A stretch of DNA of 64,000 nucleotides, from assembly GCA_022605405.1 (NCBI GenBank), contig JABYQQ010000004.1, positions 434,001 to 498,000 of the forward strand, given 5' to 3'. A model generated the notes under the pieces. The model had not been told where the DNA came from and made no database searches. It saw only the letters and a list, made by a program, of their open reading frames with translations. A program made the position numbers and the translations under genes. This stretch comes from Earliella scabrosa. Taxonomy: Eukaryota > Basidiomycota > Agaricomycetes > Polyporales > Polyporaceae. Shown here one piece after another: positions 1 to 11,911 of this stretch (positions are counted from its first letter, which is position 1; the number at the start of each line of letters is the position of its first letter).

Positions 1-2892
1 GCGGAGCCATCTCCCGTTCGCGGCGGTACTCGCGCTCCCGTTCCTCCAGCTCCGCCGCTTTCTGGCGCTCCAAATCCCGCTCTACGCGCTCCTTCTCGCG
101 GGCGTTCCCCCGCTTGCGCTCCTCCCGCTGCATCTCCTTCGCCCGCTCGCGTTCTTCCCTGTCCTTCGTGTTCGTCCGTGACTTGCCGCTGCGACTCGCA
201 CGTTCTCGGGGAACGTCTTCCGCCTCCCACTGGACAGGCACGTTCTCCATCCCTCTCCTCTGCTCCATCTCCCGCCTCTCGTCCTCGGACGTCGGCGCGG
301 TCTGCGGTGTGCGCCATCTCGACCACGCCGCCTGATGTTGCCCTTGCGGCGGAGGGCCCATCTGCATCTGCTGGACATGCTGGAGCTGTTGCTGGCTCGG
401 GGGCGGGGGATGGGGCTGGGGCTGGACGCGGATGTTCGGAAGTCCGATACCTTGCGCCTGCATCTGCTGCTTCTGTTGCAGTTGCTGCTTCTTCCTCATC
501 CACTCGCGCTCGTCGAATTCCGCGGGAGACACGCCCATCCCCGCCCCAAGCCCGAGCCCGACGCCGCCGACGCCCATCAGGTCGTGCGCATGCCGGCGGA
601 AGCCCTCCTGCTCCCGCTCCCTCTCCCTCTCTCGCTGCAACTCCCTCTCCCTCTCCCTCTCCCTCTGTTCTCTCTCCCTCTGCTCTCTCTGCTCCCTCTC
701 CCTTTCCCGCTCCCTCTGGCGCTCCCGCTCCTGCCGCTCCCGCTGCTCCCTCTCTTGCTGCTCCCTCTCACGCTGCATCTGCATCTCCCGCTGCATCATC
801 ATCTCCCGCTCGCGCATCGCATGCCTCTCCATCCTCTCCCGCTCCTTCTGCTGCCTCTCCCTCTCCCGCGCCTCGTGTTCCCTCCGCACCGCCTCCGGCG
901 AGTCGTGCACGCTCGCCTCACTGTCGCGTCGGTCCCTCCCGCGGTTCATCGCCATCGCCCGGTCCATTCCTCGCTCCCGGTCCCGCTGTTCACGCTCTCG
1001 ATCGCGCTTGTCGCTGAGCACGCTCGGATGCAGGCCAGGTCCAAGGATATGCTCCTGAGGGCGTCCGGGGCCAATGGCAGTCGGGGGGATTGATGCCAGC
1101 GAAGGCCCCTGTGGCATCCCAGGCCCCGGGGCGCCCATCATCGGCGGCCCGCGAGAGCGTCCCACGCCGCTCATCCCCGGCCCGGGGTCCCGCTCGCGGT
1201 CTCGATCTCGCGCATCACGCTCGTCATATGGGGCTGGGCGCTGGAGGCTCGCCATCACCGGTGACGCCGTCGTTGACTTGAGGTCGAAGGCGCCGCCCGG
1301 GCCTGACGGAGCGCTGCTCGTGCTGCTGCCACGCCCGCGATGGCGGTCATGGTGGGGGTGGGAGCCGCTGTGCGAGAGCGGGAGCGAGTGTGCTGAGTGG
1401 GAATGGGAATGGGGTGAGGCACTTGGGCCTGGGTAACCGGGGAACATTGGGGGTGGGTCGAGTCGTAAACTCATGGACGCGGTGTTCGGCGTATGTAGCG
1501 AAGGTGGTGGGACGCCCGGGGGCACGCCAGGGCCTACTTGGGTCGGGAACAGAGGGATGCTTCCTTGTCCGGGTCCATGATGGATGTGAAGGTTGTGAGG
1601 TGGTGATGAGTGAGTGGATCGTGAAGGCGGCGGTGGCATGTTGTGGATAGACGAAGGGGTACTGGGATGGGGATGAGGGACATGGTGCTGATGCGGATGG
1701 TGATGATGGGATTTGGCGGGTAGACTGGGCTGTCGGTGCTCGACGACGTACGGTTGGGCTTGCACTGGACCACCAACAGATCCAGCAGGAGCACAAAGGC
1801 ATGGTCAGTATATGTCAGAATGCGAGTCACGAAAGAGGTCAACGGGGATTTGGGACGTCGCAGAGCCCTCGAAACACAAGATAGCAAGAACGTGACAATG
1901 AGCCAGACAATGAACGTCGAGCACAAATGATGCCTTCCATGAGCGCAAAATCCGCCGGTGAATTTCGGCGTGTACAGCAGCTCCGCCGCAGCCTCGCAGA
2001 AAAACGCAAGAACGGGCGATATCCATGACAGAAGTCTAGAAGACGTCAGGCGCGTGATTGGAAGAGCCGAACACACCGGAATGACAGCCCTCGGAAGGAC
2101 CGAGCGGTGTTAGGGTGCCGTCATCCTCAGGCGCATCATGTGGGCTGCAGGCCACCGGCACAGAGACGAACAGCAGCCCATCACCAAAGTCTATCCTGAC
2201 GGTGACGCTGCGACGGCAACCGCACGCCCCACGCTCCTAATCTTCGTGGCGTCTCGCGTCCGACCCAACTACAACGGCAAAAGAAACGCATACGCCATAT
2301 CCTTCCAACGCATACACCCAAAGGGGAGCCGTCCCAATCACCCACAATCCCGCAACAAGACCGAAACCGAAGAACAAAGTGCAGAACAATGCTCACCAGG
2401 TGGATGCCCGAGGCGCTCGTGCGGATGCGGGATACCCTCCGGGTTCGCCCTCCTCGGCGGGTGTGCGACGTCGTACGGGGACTCCTGGAGGAGCGTCGAC
2501 GGCGGGGGGAGGGTGGGTATGCGCTGTGCGTGGCCCTGGAATTCCGAGGGCGGGGGAGGCGCGCCAAACGAGGAGGGGTGACGCGGGGGGCTTGGCGGCC
2601 GGCCTGGGAGATACGGCGGTGGCGATCGACGTTGGGTCAGAGGCTGGGAGGAAAGGCCGGGGTGGTGGACGTCGAGTGGGGGACGGTCGCGGTCGCGGTC
2701 GCGCAGGTGGTCGCGAGCGCGGTCGAGGGGCGGGGAGTGATGAGGTGGACGATGGGTGGGCTGAGGGGGCTGCTGTTGCTGCTGTTGCTGGGACTGCTGC
2801 TGGTGATGAGCTTGCTGGTCGTGGTCCTGGCGGGCCTGTCGCCTGCTGCGGTCGTCTGAGGGGGACTCGTGGAGAAGGTCGGCGACGTTCAT
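1..2892 (-). CDS. Arg/Glu/Gln/His-rich low-complexity protein, C-terminus outside window
   Basis: Not recognised as a specific family. The start ATG at 2892 opens MNVADLLHESPSDD, followed by a Gln run, Arg-Asp repeats and Pro-rich sequence. Exon 1 ends at 2397 with a strong donor (CACCTG/GTGAGC). Exon 2 begins at 1764 (acceptor GTCCAG, branch TACTGAC) in the matching phase and stays open to the window edge, giving at least 750 residues. Exon 2 is His/Pro/Ser-rich, then becomes a long charged stretch of Arg-Glu, Glu-Arg-Gln and Met-Gln repeats (about 570-1000), then a Gln/Pro block and another Arg/Glu helix-like block. Such composition is common in nuclear chromatin or RNA-processing proteins, but no folded domain is visible here, so a nuclear role is inference only. 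The 632-nt intron is unusually long for this window and could hide a small exon. Confidence 0.6.
600..870. repeat. Low-complexity CTCCCT/CGCTCC tract coding Arg-Glu repeats
   Basis: The plus strand is a nearly pure pyrimidine run of imperfect 6-mers. On the minus strand it encodes alternating Arg and Glu with Gln and Met in the partial gene above. It is a coding simple-sequence repeat, not a mobile element. The plus-strand ORFs over it, rich in Leu/Pro or Ser/Arg, are its shadows. Confidence 0.7.
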
Positions 2893-4736
2893 GGTGGGGG
2901 AGGTGGGGGAAGGGAAGAGGGCGACGGAAGGTGAGAAATTGGCAGACGTCCATTGAAAACGCGGTCGCTGATCACAGGGGTAATCGAGATCGTTATCTCG
3001 CAACAGCTCTTACCTCATAAGCCTCTTCCCTATTTCGCCCTTGCCCTCCCTTCCGCTTCTCAGACTCGCTCTCTTGCCCTCCCCTTTCCTCCATTCTCGT
3101 TCGCTCTGCCAATCGCTCGTGTCCCTGCGCACGCGCCGCTGGCCACTCCGGGTCACGCACGCCACGGTCGCAAGGCAAGGACACGGCGAGGCGGGCGGAC
3201 GGAGGAGGACCGCCACGCGACGGGGGCAGACTTCGATCATTCGCGCGCCCGAATCTGAGATCCGTCTCTCCGGATATAGCCGCCTGTCCGTCTCTCGTTC
3301 TGCGCCACCAAGATTCAATCATCCCTACGGCCGCGTCCCTAGCCGATCCCGCTAACCTCAAATGTACGTCCACCCCACGACTGTCCGTCTCGACACGCGT
3401 GCGCGCGCGGCGCGCGAGAGCATCGTGTCCTTCCGCGTCGTCTTCGCCGGAGGATGGGGCCGGAGGGGTCACACCGGATTCGGGACTCGAGCGGCAGAGC
3501 GGCGCGAGGCAATTACGGCCAATCTTAATACGCATGTGGCTTCCCCGAGTGCGTACGTACAGGCTGACGACCGCATCGCATCCAGGACTGGAACCCGACC
3601 TAAAGCCTATGCCTTCGCTATTCTCCAGCACCGTCACGACCCAGCGCGGGAGCGAGCGGCATCCGGACACGGACACAGGAAGCCAGAACCCGCGGAGCTG
3701 CTGCGTCCGACCGAGTGAAGCTTCGTCGAGAGCGGAGAGAAGGAGGCGCGGCGCACGCCGCACGGCAATGGCGGATTCGAGGGCTCGTCGCTCGAGTCGG
3801 AAGTCCCACTCCCAGGGCCCAGGGAACCCCACGGCGCACTGGATATTTGAATGAGGGAAGCGCGAAGCCGCAACCCAACTCGCCAGTCCCACGACCTCGT
3901 GTGCACGGTGAAGCAAGTGGAGCACATGCCTTTGCGTGGAAGTTGAATAGCATTTGGCGTGCACATCCGGATACCGCCCAGCGATGCATCTCCCCTCAGC
4001 CGCAACCTGATCCTATATGACCAGCACCAGATGAGATGCAGTCCAGCCAGCGATCGCACGATGGGTGGCGATAGTTGAACGTTGAGGCTCGAAGCTTTAA
4101 CGGTGGGCCGCGTCGATGACTCGCAGATCGATCGAGCAGTCCCACTATTGCCTGTGGCGTTTCATGTTCCTAGCGGGCTTCACGAAGAGAGTCGAGACTT
4201 TGACAACGAGGCAGCTATTTGAGGTCTTGAGGCACGATGCACAAGCTGAACGTGAGAGACTTGGATAGATGGGCAAGTCGCCCGCGGTGACGATGGTCGT
4301 GGTGGAAAGAAGAGACGTCGAAGCGCCCAAGGAGGCGCCAAGCCATACTGAACTTCCGGCGTCTACCTGCCACCAGTGGTGATTCAGATCACCAATTCAT
4401 GGGTTCACATCTAGTCACAGCGCGTTGCAGAATAGATATACACAAGCGTACTATGTTGAGTACTTGTACTACTGGGATCCCCCTCGACGTGCCAACCTTC
4501 GAGTCGAGTGTGCTACACACCACCGCCACCCCGGCCCACAGGTCAACCAGCGTCAAGAACACATGTACAGAAAGAAAGCGAGCGCAAAGAAAGAATATAG
4601 CTTGCGTACTGTACGATAGCCGATAGCAATATAGCACGAGCATGGGCACAGCGTCCTCGGGCACACACAGAGGCACAAATGTCGCCAGCGCGGCACGCAC
4701 CGTCCTCTTCTCCCCCACTTCTAAAGTCGTACCCCT
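2893..4736. other. Long spacer, no supported gene
   Basis: The spacer separates the 5' end of the Arg/Glu-rich gene from the 3' end of the Ran-binding gene. A CT-rich block lies at about 3010-3115. The longest open frame (minus, 2993-3964) has no recognisable domain, biased Arg/Ser composition typical of GC-rich noncoding frames, and no intron logic. I see no RNA gene or repeat. Confidence 0.5.
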
Positions 4737-7415
4737 CTACTCGCTCGGGATGCGCGCAGTGATCTCCTCGAGTAGCTCCTGTGCGATCTTGGCATTCGAC
4801 ACCTACATAGTCACGCGTGAGTGGCCCACATACATATCCACCAATCAAACGATCGTACGCACCCTCAAGTTGTAATGTGTCGTCGCCGCGCCCTCGAACA
4901 CGCTGAACCGCAGGTAGCGCGGGTCCTGCGCGAGGAAGCACCGCATACCCTTGAACAGCGTCGCGTTCAGCAGCACCGTGTACACCGCCTCCTTGCGCAT
5001 CACTAGGGCCGCCCATCGTCAATACGCCGCCAGCGCGACAAACCAACAAAGACAAGGAGCACTCACCCAAACGCGCCCCGCTCCCGTCCTGCCGCCGCAC
5101 GTTCAGACGCAGCATGCCCGTCCCCCGCTCCTTCCACTGGTTCTGCGCGCTCAGCGCAAACAGCTTCCCGCGCACCTGATACACCGTGTCTTCCTCCTCC
5201 TCTCCCGTCATCACTGCAGGCGCGCCCGGTCCGTGAGCGCCGATCGGTGGGCCCAAACGCACCAGAGACACGCACCTTCCTGCTCCGTCAGGTTCAGCCG
5301 CTTCTCCTCGTCGCTCGCCTCCTCCTCCTCCTTGTCCTTCGCCGCGCGCAGCCGCTCTCCGAAGCTCACCCCCGAGTCCTTCTCGCTCTCCTCGTCCTCC
5401 TTCCCCGAGTCGAGCACGTTGCTCCCCGAGGTGCTCGCCAGCGCGTTTCCCCCCGCGCTCTCTCCCCCAAAGACGGTGGAGGAGCCGGACGTGCGCTTCG
5501 GTGTCGGCGCAGCGAAGACCTGCGCCCCGCCCACTGCGTACGCGGAGAACGCGTTGGGCGTGCGCCCGGGTGTGCCGTGACGGGACGGGGATCGGCTCCG
5601 TCCGAGGAGATTGGCGGGCGGCGGGGGCGACTTTGGACGCTTCGCCGCGCTGGCGAACGGCGATGTCGAGGACGCAAAGGCTTCGAAGCCTGTGCGCTTG
5701 TGCGCCTGAGGTGTTGGCGCGGTGGCTGAGGACGCGGCTTCCTTCGCTGCGACCGCAGCTGCTAGCGGAGAGGGAGACGAGCTCGATGACGCGAATGGTG
5801 ACGTCGCGCCGCTGTTCCCGAACGAAGTCGAACTCGAGCCGGCGCTTGCGCTGGCCCAAGGGGAGGTCGATGGTTGTTTGCCGCCGAAGATACGCGGGCC
5901 CTGGACAGACGCGAATGGCGAGCTTGTCGAAGCATACGCCATGAATCCGCCCTGCAGGTCGCAAATATTCAGTCAGAATCTCCAGAAGCACGCGAGGGCA
6001 CTCACGAATTGAGGAGTAGATGTTGCGGAGGGAGTCTCGACCTTCTTTTCCGGCTTCTCGTCCTCCTCCGGGGGCGGGGTGGGCCGTTTCTTCTCGCGCG
6101 TATTGGGATCTGCTTCCGGATCGTCTCTTGGGCGTTTCGTCGCACCTACGACAGCCGTCCCGTTCCGTCCTGGCACAGTGTCCCCGGTTACCAAACTCTC
6201 GCTAACCGTGCGGTCACCAAGCTTGCGCTTGAGCCCCTTCTCCTGATCAGAGTCGGAGTCACGCCGATGTGTGGAGGGTATACGCGGGGTCTCCGATGAT
6301 TGGAGGTCGGAGGAAGAGGAAGAGGCCGAAGGGAATACAGTATCGGGAATCCCAGATGGTTGAGGCGCTCCTGCCAGACGAGAATCAGGTGGCTGCTCCG
6401 CACCAGCTGCTGCCCCCGTGTCTTCTGCGTCACCGGCAGTGTCGTCCAGGATAGGAGGATTCTCGCCTTGCATGAGCGGGGGTAACGGGGCTGGGTCAAC
6501 CTGGGAACCGTCTGGAGTGGGCGACTTGACCTCGATGGTCTCGTCCTGTGCACCGGGAACATCTGATTTCTCGACCTTCACAAAGCCGTCTTCCTCCATC
6601 TGCTCAGGGGACTCGTCCTTCTTCATATGCTGCCAGGTGATGTCCTCGACACCCTGGCTGATCTGTCGAATCTTGGTCTCGTGTGGAGGAGAGCCATTGA
6701 GAGGAGCGTCATCTTCAGCTTCTTCCTGAGGCGCTTCAAGAACCGTATCACTCGTGCGATTCTTCTTTGCGGGGGTGCGGCGCTCCTTGCCTTCAGGACG
6801 CTCGGTATCAACATCCTGTCAAGTTGTGTGAGGACATGCATGGACAAAGGAAAGTGATGGCGGGAGAGCGAGCAGATTGCAGTATATAGCGACAATGTGG
6901 TCATTCATAGAACCGAGATGAAGACGACAGTACCGTGACACGGCTCATGATTGGGAATGGGAAGGGGTGGGTGCCGAAAACGGCCAGCATCGAGTGGCGC
7001 CGATGAGTGGTCCGAGAGGTGGTTGGCGGCGGATTCCCGAGCAAGTTTGAAACGCACAAAGGTATACGGCGTAAAGATGAAGTCGAAATGGTACAGAGAG
7101 GATGAAGATGGGTGTAGCGAGATAGAAAGCCTAAATGAGTCAATTGGCGACGTACCAGAGATGCAGCCTGTGGGGTTGCGGGTTCGAGCGAGACCTCTCG
7201 TTCGCGCTTTCGGGAAGTCTTCACGTCTGTCCCTGCGTCGTTCTCACTGCGTGCGCTGCGAACGAGTCTGGGCTGCACTCACCATTGCATTCGCCAGGAG
7301 GCGTCGATAACTGCCCCTCCGCCTGCGTCTCCTCGAGGTGATTGGCGTCTGGGAGTGGGTGGACATTGTTTGGGAGGGTTTCGTTTGTGAGTTGCGAGTC
7401 GTCAGATGCGGCCAT
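4737..7415 (-). CDS. RanBP3/Yrb2-like Ran-binding protein
   Basis: Seven exons deduced: 7415-7283, 7232-7156, 6815-6006, 5951-5276, 5213-5067, 5002-4863 and 4802-4737. All phases agree, giving 682 residues. After a disordered N-terminus comes KIRQISQGVEDITW, a motif I associate with fungal Yrb2/Nup50-type proteins. A Ser/Pro-rich middle follows with repeated SPFA and FG-like pieces (RIFGGK, SSFGNS, VFGGES), then a C-terminal Ran-binding domain: EEDTVYQVRGKLFAL, the W-KERGTG-LRLNVRR strand, ARLVMRKEAVYTVLLNATLF and RYLRFSVFEG, ending in helix NAKIAQELLEEI. In the family, the domain binds Ran-GTP; Yrb2/RanBP3 act in the nucleus as cofactors of exportin-1 (Crm1) cargo release or loading. Several basic stretches (KREREV, KRKLGD, KKRP) could be nuclear signals. 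A Nup50/Nup2-like nucleoporin is the main alternative. Confidence 0.88.
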
Positions 7416-8888
7416 GCTGGTCGTTGAGAGCGACTCGCGCGAGGAGGAGGATGAACGTGTGCGGGGGCGTGGGGTTCTTGTTCCAACGAGTTCAGGGACA
7501 GAAGCGAGGTCAGGCCGACTCCCAAGCCACCGGAATTAAGCGAGCGGCCAACGCGCGATGAGATAAGATAGAAATGGAAAGTGGCCCAGTCGGCAGCCTT
7601 TCCGGGTTCGATCCCCTCGCTGGCCGTTCTTATCGCCCTTTTCTCTCTTGCTCGACCCGGATCTACCTCTCTCATCCTCCAGCTCGCCGTGAGCGCGAGC
7701 TCTGCGGCCTCTGGATCTATCGCACTGGGCTGGCCCAGCCACACGCACGGCCTGTACAGCACCCCAAAATCGCTGAGAATTCGATGAAGCGGATGTTGGA
7801 ACGTCACCCCCAATTGCCGACTCGCGCGTTCTTGTGCCGAGGGTCCCTCCTTCCGCGCCGAATCCCGGACTGACCAGCATTGTGGCCACATGCGCCGTCT
7901 CGAACGCCCTCAGAGGCATGCCCAACGTCAGACTCATACGAGCCACTCGCAGCGCACCGCTGCCTCGAGGGTGCTCACCGTGTCTCCAATATTAAGCCGG
8001 AGACATCCAGGCTGCTCACCTTGCTTCCTTCATGTCACAAGATAACGATGTGAAACAAGGAATCCAGTATGTCCGGTCTATGACTTCTTGCTTGCCTCGT
8101 CGTTACTAGTGTTGTCGACTCACGCTGTTGGCAGGGACACAAGTTGACCATGTTGGTGGAGCACTGCCACCTCAGCCAGGTGTCGATCAATCTCTGTGGA
8201 TCTGTACTAGCCTCTCATCCTGTCAACCAAACAACCGTGATCGTTCTTCGCTGGCTTGTGCAGAAAACAAGGACAACGGTAGCCGCGCTCAGCTGCAGAC
8301 TAGGACTAGCCCGTCGGGATGCCAAACAGTTGTGAGTCGTATTCACTCATACAGTGCTGTCGTACTAAATTGTGACACAGCACTATATCCCCTGGGTAGC
8401 AGCGACGTAACAGGTGAGCAAGTTGGATTGCAAGAGAAGATAGTTCTTAACTTCTCACCCCGAACGACAGCAAACGTCGACGGTCGCAGCACGCCAAAGT
8501 ATACATTCGCACCGAGAAGCTTCTCCCATCGCCCCACAGGTCAGCATCCGGGTCTGGGTCTTGTGGCTGACGCGCTGAAGTCGCAGTGAAACGCTCCCCT
8601 AGATACAAATTACATGCTTCGTTTACGGCGTCACCGGTGAGAATGGCCCTCGACAGGACGTCGATGAACGATACGCAATACAGACCATTGCATGGACACT
8701 CACCGGTGAGCGTGTCGATCAAGCGCACGAGACCTTGATGGCTGACGCTGTCAGTTCTGTTATTGGTACTTTTCGAAGCAGCGAACTCAAGCCACACGCC
8801 ACCTGCTACTTCCTTCGGCCTTACTGCATCAGACGCGGTCGTGACGTAGTATGAAGGTTTGTTGGATTGAGTTAGAGAAGGCAGCAAT
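7416..8888. other. Spacer between divergent genes, no supported gene
   Basis: This lies upstream of both the Ran-binding gene (minus) and the DUF6535 gene (plus). Minus-strand frames at 7536-7946 and 8447-8956 are open, but I find no domain or convincing splice pattern. At 7590-7625 there are chance-like pieces resembling tRNA box A and box B (see rejected list). Confidence 0.45.
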
Positions 8889-11482
8889 ATGTCCTTGTTA
8901 TACCCGCTCGACGTCCCCTTGCTCCCCGCCGATCTGGCTCCCCCCAAGTTCGACAATTACAGACCCTTGAGCGGATTTGACGCCATGACTGATGCCGAAA
9001 TTGCTCTATACCCGTCGGACGAAAAGGACGATGTTGGCATGCAACATTCGGGCTGGCACATGGGTCGCGACACGACTCCTCTTAACCGACCTGCACGTAT
9101 TTAATTCAATCTGCCAGTGATAAGGATTCTAACTCGGTCGATAACAGTTCGGGGGTATTCGACTCTTGCTGCCTCCCACCGCAAGTCGTAGTGAGCGGTG
9201 GCAGGTAAGTAACGAAAAATCACATCTACAAGAGGTGAGGATAGCTCTATGCGACTGGGTACCCTTGCAGCTGCTCACGGAGTTGTCAGAATTCCGCTTC
9301 TCCGGGTATCAGTAGTAAAGCGTCGCTCACCGGACCTTCGTTTGCCTCGGATGCGTACGAAGGAATGCTATCACGCGATGTGAGTACCATCCTGAACCTC
9401 GACTCTTCAACCTCAGACTAATGCCCTGGTTCGACTGGTACAGCATCTAGTGAAAGTATTAGATGACGAATTCCCGATGCGGGTTCATACCAAGATAAAA
9501 GACGAAGAGCTGAAGCGCCCCGCCGAGATGGTGCTGAACTATAGTGAAGCTATGGTCAGCAGATGGGTAGCTGAGATCGATGCCCTGCCTACATTTGTGA
9601 GTGTGCAGCTCTGCGACACGGCACGTCTGATCATATTCTGTACAATCAGGCGGGTCTCTTCGCTGCCGCTCTGACAGCATTCAATGTCGAGTCATACCAA
9701 CTCCTCGAGCCCGGACAGCCCGCGCCTATGTACGCCATCGTACTGAACATACTGTGGTTCAGCAGCCTCGTCCTCAGTCTCGCGTCCGGCGCTATGGGGA
9801 TCATCGTGAAGCAATGGCTCAGCGAGTACCGCATCGGTATGTCCGGACTCTCCAAGAACTCCAAGGAGGCGATACATCGGCGACAATATCGACTCATCAA
9901 CTTCTCCACGTGGCAGGTCGGGTTCATCGTATCCGCCCTTCCGGTCCTCCTGCATGTCGCATTCGTTCTCTTCCTGATCGGCCTCCTGGTGTTCCTTGGC
10001 TCCATAAACAGTATTGTTGCGATCGTCGTTGCTATCCCTGTTGCCGGTGTCCTCATTTTTATGGGCGCGACGACCGTTCTACCAGCGCTCTGGTCGAGCT
10101 GTTGCTATCTATCCGCTTAAGCATACCTGGTCCTATGGATCCGGGAGCAGGCGAAGACAGCGTGTTTGGTCCTCTTGCGACGCGCTGTGTTCCCCTTGGT
10201 TCGAATTCTCCTGCGCGTCCCAGGACGAGTGTTCAGCCGGAACACAGCCGAGCGGATCTGCGCGGGGCTCTCATCCGCGTACAAACGAACGGACAAGGCG
10301 CTCTCAAGATCCACATGGCGAGGGAGGGAGAACACCTTCCTCGCCCACCTCGGGTCCGAAAGCCATCTCGACGTCGACCTCATGACCCTGGCCTACTCCA
10401 CCTCCCTCGACACGAGCTGCTTCAGAGCCGCTGAAGTCAACCTCCGTCAGCAGGGCATCGACGGCGTGACGCTCGCGAAGTTCACCCTCGGCGCGTACGC
10501 GACTCTCGACAAGCACTGGGGCGGCCAATGGCCGAAGGCGACGCACCAGGCGTACAACGACCTCGCCATCGGTACTATCGAGCATTGTCTCATCACAGCT
10601 CGCGGTCGGGAGGCTTGGGAGCGCGTCCAGCGGTGGACGATGAACACGATGATCAAGACGCTCATCCCTCCTCACCTGTGGCTCCCTCAGGAGCGCGAGG
10701 GTGACTACTTCGCTAGACAAGGTCTCTCTGAGCCGTCGAATGACGAGCTCATCCCGGTCCTACGGGATTGGGAACTCTGGGACTTCGTGCGCTGCATGGC
10801 CATCATCTCCATGGACCCACCCGGCCGGGCCGATAATCTTCGCAGCAGCTCTCCTGGGCACACAGTATGGGAGGTGATGTTCTCCGCGTTGAAGGCGCGA
10901 CACGGGGAGGTTGTGTGGCACACGTTCTTGCCCGGTTCGTGCTCGGCGCCTTACAACGTCCTGGCCAGTCGTATACTGACAACCGAAGTCTGCAGTTGTC
11001 TCCGCGTCGATCAACAAGTTGTGCAATGCACTGTGCTCCTCTCAGGGATTGCCGCATCCCGCGGCGAGCGCGCGCGAGCGGTGGAGATACTGTTCGACAC
11101 GCTCCTCGTCACGACCCTGTGCTTGCAGACAGGCAGTCGCGTCACCTCCCCGATGCACCCCGTACAGCGCCAGCGGGCCCGAGCACAGGCGTAAGTACTG
11201 CTTCGTGCATTCGAGGAGCTCTGTAAGGGTCCGGAATGGGAGAAGATATGCCACTCGCACTTCACCGTCGTCCTTCGTCGCTATGGTGAGACGATCGGGC
11301 ACGTCACGGGACTTGTCGAGAATAAGTTTCTGCGGGAGCTGGTCTCGCCCTCTGTTGTGGATGCTTTAGAACAGGGCCTCGCCACTATAGCACTCCCCGC
11401 TATGCACGGCCACTATGATCTCGGGGCGGCCAGAGATGGACTGCGCAATTTGAAGACGAAGGTGCACCCCCCGCTAGCTTAG
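8889..11482 (+). pseudogene. DUF6535 membrane protein gene with two in-frame stops
   Basis: DUF6535 proteins are large Agaricomycete-specific membrane proteins of unknown function. The diagnostic segments are here: YSEAMVSRWVAEIDALPTF joins across a 60-nt intron (from 9597) to AGLFAAALTAFNVESY, followed by NILWFSSLVLSLASGAMGI, VKQWLSEYR and two hydrophobic helices around 9910-10085. Upstream exons with good introns (GATGTGAGT at 9379; CTAAT branch) support a start near 8889, but the first exon joins are uncertain. The same frame is broken by TAA at 10118-10120 and again at 11192-11194. Homology-like sequence continues in the same frame after each (WIREQAK; LLRAFEELCKGPEWEK) to a TAG at 11480. 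Both stops are one C-to-T step from CAA. Frame and introns are otherwise kept, so decay is recent, or one stop could be spliced out. Confidence 0.72.
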
Positions 11483-11911
11483 GCCATCGTCAACGACGCT
11501 CACTGAGTGTACGTCAGGCTCTGCGACACCTACGAACATACATGCACATGCTCACCTGCCATTCCATCCAGTGAACCACTCAGGAACGCCACGCGCCTAT
11601 GGAATCTCGTGCAAGTATCAAGTTCCTCGACGTTGTAGCATAAGTAGGAGATTTGCGCTATTGAGAACCCGGAACATCCCCAGTGTAGAACTATCAGATT
11701 CCTCCTAGAGCATTCGGGTGTAACGTTCCATATCACCATAGATCGGACCAAAAGAGACAATCATATCACTCGGATTGCAACGGGAAGAGAAAGCATACAT
11801 TGTGCATCTTTCGCGCGCACCTAGACGGAACACGATATATGGTACAAGATTGTTCTGTGATCTGCTAGTAGGTATACAGTTGTGCCAAATCCGGTATGAA
11901 GCGTGAACGAC
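11483..11911. other. Spacer between convergent genes
   Basis: This is the region between the 3' ends of the DUF6535 locus and the acidic hypothetical gene. It is less GC-rich than the flanks. Nothing recognisable is seen. Confidence 0.5.

Noticed and set aside
178..1093. Long plus-strand ORFs rich in Leu/Pro or Ser/Arg
   Set aside because: They are antisense shadows of the Arg-Glu repeat coding sequence on the minus strand; simple-sequence DNA keeps all frames open.
2993..3964. 323-codon minus-strand ORF
   Set aside because: No domain, biased composition, no intron logic, and it lies in the upstream region of another gene; GC-rich DNA gives such frames by chance.
7588..7626. tRNA-like piece TGGCCCAGTCGG ... 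GGTTCGATCCCC
   Set aside because: Boxes A and B are present, but only ~13 bases apart, with no anticodon arm and no pairing acceptor stem; a chance match or tRNA fragment at best.
8447..8956. 169-codon minus-strand ORF overlapping the DUF6535 5' end
   Set aside because: No recognisable domain; the plus-strand gene with introns explains the overlap better.
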